Shown in pieces: positions 62,160 to 64,000 of a stretch of DNA of 64,000 bases; the stretch's first letter is position 1; each line of letters begins with the position of its first letter. The stretch is from Opitutales bacterium. Lineage in GTDB: Bacteria > Verrucomicrobiota > Verrucomicrobiia > Opitutales > Intestinicryptomonadaceae. The translations under genes were made by a program, and so were the position numbers. Where the stretch lies: NCBI GenBank assembly GCA_015061945.1, contig SUVP01000002.1, forward strand, positions 62,001 through 126,000. Reading direction: 5' to 3'. The notes beneath the pieces were generated by a model, which searched no databases, was not told the origin of the DNA, and saw nothing but the letters and a program-made list of their open reading frames with translations.

Positions 62160-64000
62160 ATGAGAAAACTATACCTGATAATAATATCTATATTTGTAGC
62201 ATCATTGTCGTTTGCTACTCAAACGACACAATTAACGGTTTCTGAAGTTATGGCAACACTTGAGAAATCAGCAGACTACCATATGAGAAATATAGCAGTT
62301 TCGGCACTCACTAATGTAAATTGGGATTATAGCGAAATGCCAACTCGCGTGTGGCACATTTCTCCCTATTACGATGGTATGCTCGCACTGGCAAGGGTTT
62401 CGGGTAATCCAATCTATTGGAAAGAAGTTTTGCGACACGGCACATCGGTCGGTTGGACGCCAAATCCAAATGCAAAAGCGTTTTATCATGCCGATGATCA
62501 TGCCGTCGGACATGCTTGGCTTGATTGTTATCTTGCGGATAAGTCGCGTACAGAACGTTTGAATCCTATCAAAAAGCTTTTCGACAAAATCATTAACGAC
62601 ACAAAAACATTTGATATGTCCAAATTCAATATTCGCAGACATGGACATACGCCACTTCAGACATGGACTTGGTGCGATGCACTCTTTATGGCACCACCAA
62701 CCCTTGCACGATTGTATATTATCACTGGTGATAAAAAATATCTCGACTATATGAACCAAGAATTCAAGTGGTGCTATGATACGATGTTCGACAAAGAAGA
62801 AAACTTATTTTATCGAGACACAAGATTTATCGGTAAGAGAACTAAAAATGGAAAAAAGATAATTTGGTCGCGCGGTGATGGGTGGGTCGTTGGCGGATTA
62901 ACTCAAGTGATTTCACTACTTCCCAAAGACGAACCGAGCAGAAAATTTTATGAAGATTTGTTTGTTGCAATGATGACTAAAATTGTAACGCTGCAAGGAT
63001 CCGATGGCTTGTGGACTGTAAATCTTATCGATGCAGAAGATATTAAAGGTGGCGAAACCAGTGGTAGTGCATTCTTTACTTACGCATTGGCGTGGGGAAT
63101 TAACAACGGATACCTCGAACGTGAAAAATATTTCTCGCAAACAATAAAAGCTTGGAAGGGTCTTCTTACAAGAATCAACGATAACGGCAAAGTTGGATAC
63201 GTTCAACCTGTAGGCTCCAAGCCTAATTCATTTTCAAAAGATACAACCCATGCTTACGGTGTCGGAGCCTTCCTCTTGGCTGGTTCTGAAATAATCAAAT
63301 TGTTGGGTGGGGGGGCAAATGTGTCAGATGCAGAACTTGCTCGCAGAGCACAAGCCATTTACGATGCAGAGTCCCCACAAGCACGTGTTTATATTGAACC
63401 ACGTCGCAAAGATGATGTCGCTTGGGAGAATGATAAAATGGCATTTCGCGTTTATGGACCAGCATTGAAAGATTCAATAGAAAATAGCGGTATCGATATT
63501 TGGGCAAAAACTGTTTCATACCCAGTTGTAAATAAATGGTACGAAGACAATTTTGCAAAAAGACGAAGCTATCACAAAGATTACGGCGAAGGTTGCGATT
63601 CTTACAAGGTTGCCGATAGTGTTGGTCTTGGTGGTACTGGTATTTGGAAAAACGGTAAACTTTACCAAAGCAATGTTTACGCATACGCTGATGTAATCTG
63701 GCAAGCAGAAGGCAAAATTAAATTTGTTTTGACTTACCATTACAATGTCGAAGGTAAAGATTATACAGAATACAAGGTTATCTCGTTAAAAGTAGGAGAC
63801 GATTTCTGTAAAGTACAGTCGAAATTTCGTTCAGGTAAACGCACTTGGAACGGAAAACTTTACGAGAAAGATACAGTGAAAGATTTAGAGGTTGCCGTTG
63901 GCATTCTTGCACAAAGTTCCAATGCAAATGCGACTTTAGCAAACGGCAATATCACTGTTGAAGACAAGATGTCTGGCAAAACTTCTATTGTTCAAAAGGT
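62160..64000 (+). CDS. GH105 unsaturated glycuronyl hydrolase fused to DUF4861 (cut by window edge)
   Basis: Open from ATG 62160 to the window end (613 codons visible), with signal peptide MRKLYLIIISIFVASLSFA. The first about 380 residues are a GH105 (alpha/alpha)6 barrel: VWHISPYYDGMLALARVSG, DHAVGHAWLDCY (with the Asp expected to protonate the unsaturated sugar), TWTWCDALFMAPPTLARLY and WSRGDGWVVGGL. From about residue 400 comes a DUF4861-type domain (ARVYIEPRRKDDVAWENDKM, FRVYGPALKDS, HKDYGEGCDSYKVADSVGLG), seen fused to or beside GH105 in polysaccharide loci. GH105 enzymes remove the unsaturated uronate left by lyases, feeding KduI. It is third in the kduI-kduD operon. A run of seven G at 63308-63314 lies in frame. 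Confidence 0.9.
   Translation, partial: MRKLYLIIISIFVASLSFATQTTQLTVSEVMATLEKSADYHMRNIAVSALTNVNWDYSEMPTRVWHISPYYDGMLALARVSGNPIYWKEVLRHGTSVGWTPNPNAKAFYHADDHAVGHAWLDCYLADKSRTERLNPIKKLFDKIINDTKTFDMSKFNIRRHGHTPLQTWTWCDALFMAPPTLARLYIITGDKKYLDYMNQEFKWCYDTMFDKEENLFYRDTRFIGKRTKNGKKIIWSRGDGWVVGGLTQVISLLPKDEPSRKFYEDLFVAMMTKIVTLQGSDGLWTVNLIDAEDIKGGETSGSAFFTYALAWGINNGYLEREKYFSQTIKAWKGLLTRINDNGKVGYVQPVGSKPNSFSKDTTHAYGVGAFLLAGSEIIKLLGGGANVSDAELARRAQAIYDAESPQARVYIEPRRKDDVAWENDKMAFRVYGPALKDSIENSGIDIWAKTVSYPVVNKWYEDNFAKRRSYHKDYGEGCDSYKVADSVGLGGTGIWKNGKLYQSNVYAYADVIWQAEGKIKFVLTYHYNVEGKDYTEYKVISLKVGDDFCKVQSKFRSGKRTWNGKLYEKDTVKDLEVAVGILAQSSNANATLANGNITVEDKMSGKTSIVQK

Noticed and set aside
63308-63314. Run of seven G in the GH105 gene as a frameshift site
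   Set aside because: The reading frame is uninterrupted and coding-like on both sides, and DUF4861-like sequence continues in the same frame.
1-64000. CRISPR array, tRNA, rRNA, insertion sequence or prophage
   Set aside because: No regular spacer-repeat pattern, cloverleaf, rRNA motif, transposase or phage structural gene was seen.

Overview
The window reads as a chromosomal segment of an AT-rich, Gram-negative, polysaccharide-degrading bacterium, most likely in the PVC group (Verrucomicrobiota/Lentisphaerota). This is inferred, not proven. The grounds are a Wza-type outer-membrane exporter and a porin with a C-terminal Phe, an exosortase locus, a PPi-dependent phosphofructokinase, a B12-dependent class II ribonucleotide reductase, a McsA-McsB-ClpC module in a Gram-negative setting, and many secreted glycoside hydrolases. 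A TRAP carboxylate transporter, uronate isomerase/dehydrogenase genes and a GH105 enzyme point to life on pectin- or other uronate-containing plant or algal polymers. No tRNA, rRNA, CRISPR array, IS element or phage gene was seen.

Layout. 1-9.6 kb: a truncated GH78 rhamnosidase, a DUF2062 membrane protein, a porin, birA, the mcsA-mcsB-clpC protein quality-control operon and a divergent purA. 9.7-15 kb: a compact exosortase operon with two tandem paralogous substrates that share a PSG-x-PLP sorting-type tail, a TPR protein, the exosortase and an EpsI-like membrane protein. 15-17.7 kb: a membrane-anchored GH9 enzyme facing that operon. 17.7-35.5 kb: a 13-gene exopolysaccharide operon read leftward from about 35.5 kb. 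It contains an initiating phosphoglycosyl transferase, a nucleotidyltransferase fusion, a pyruvyl transferase-Wzz-kinase-like fusion, Wza, a polymerase/ligase, a flippase, an alkaline-phosphatase-fold protein and four glycosyltransferase genes.

35.6-48.4 kb is mostly housekeeping: an odd membrane-bound CbxX-type AAA protein, nrdJ, an RNA methyltransferase, hisA, a TPR/FGE-like protein, hflX, PPi-PFK and a NagX-like acyltransferase. 48.4-56.7 kb holds two large paralogous secreted clan-A glycoside hydrolases and an exported YVTN-propeller/c-type cytochrome. 56.8-64 kb is a uronate catabolic island: iclR-dctP-dctQ-dctM on one strand and kduI-kduD-GH105/DUF4861 on the other, divided by a near-perfect palindrome that is a strong operator candidate.

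How it fits together: the GH78, GH105 and clan-A enzymes would cut uronate/rhamnose polymers, TRAP would import acidic products, and KduI/KduD would feed them toward 2-keto-3-deoxygluconate. The EPS operon and the neighbouring exosortase match the established association between exosortases and exopolysaccharide loci. The most novel-looking part is the minimal exosortase system with two dedicated substrates. Next are the multi-domain fusions in the EPS operon. All family calls come from reading motifs by eye; no database search was run.
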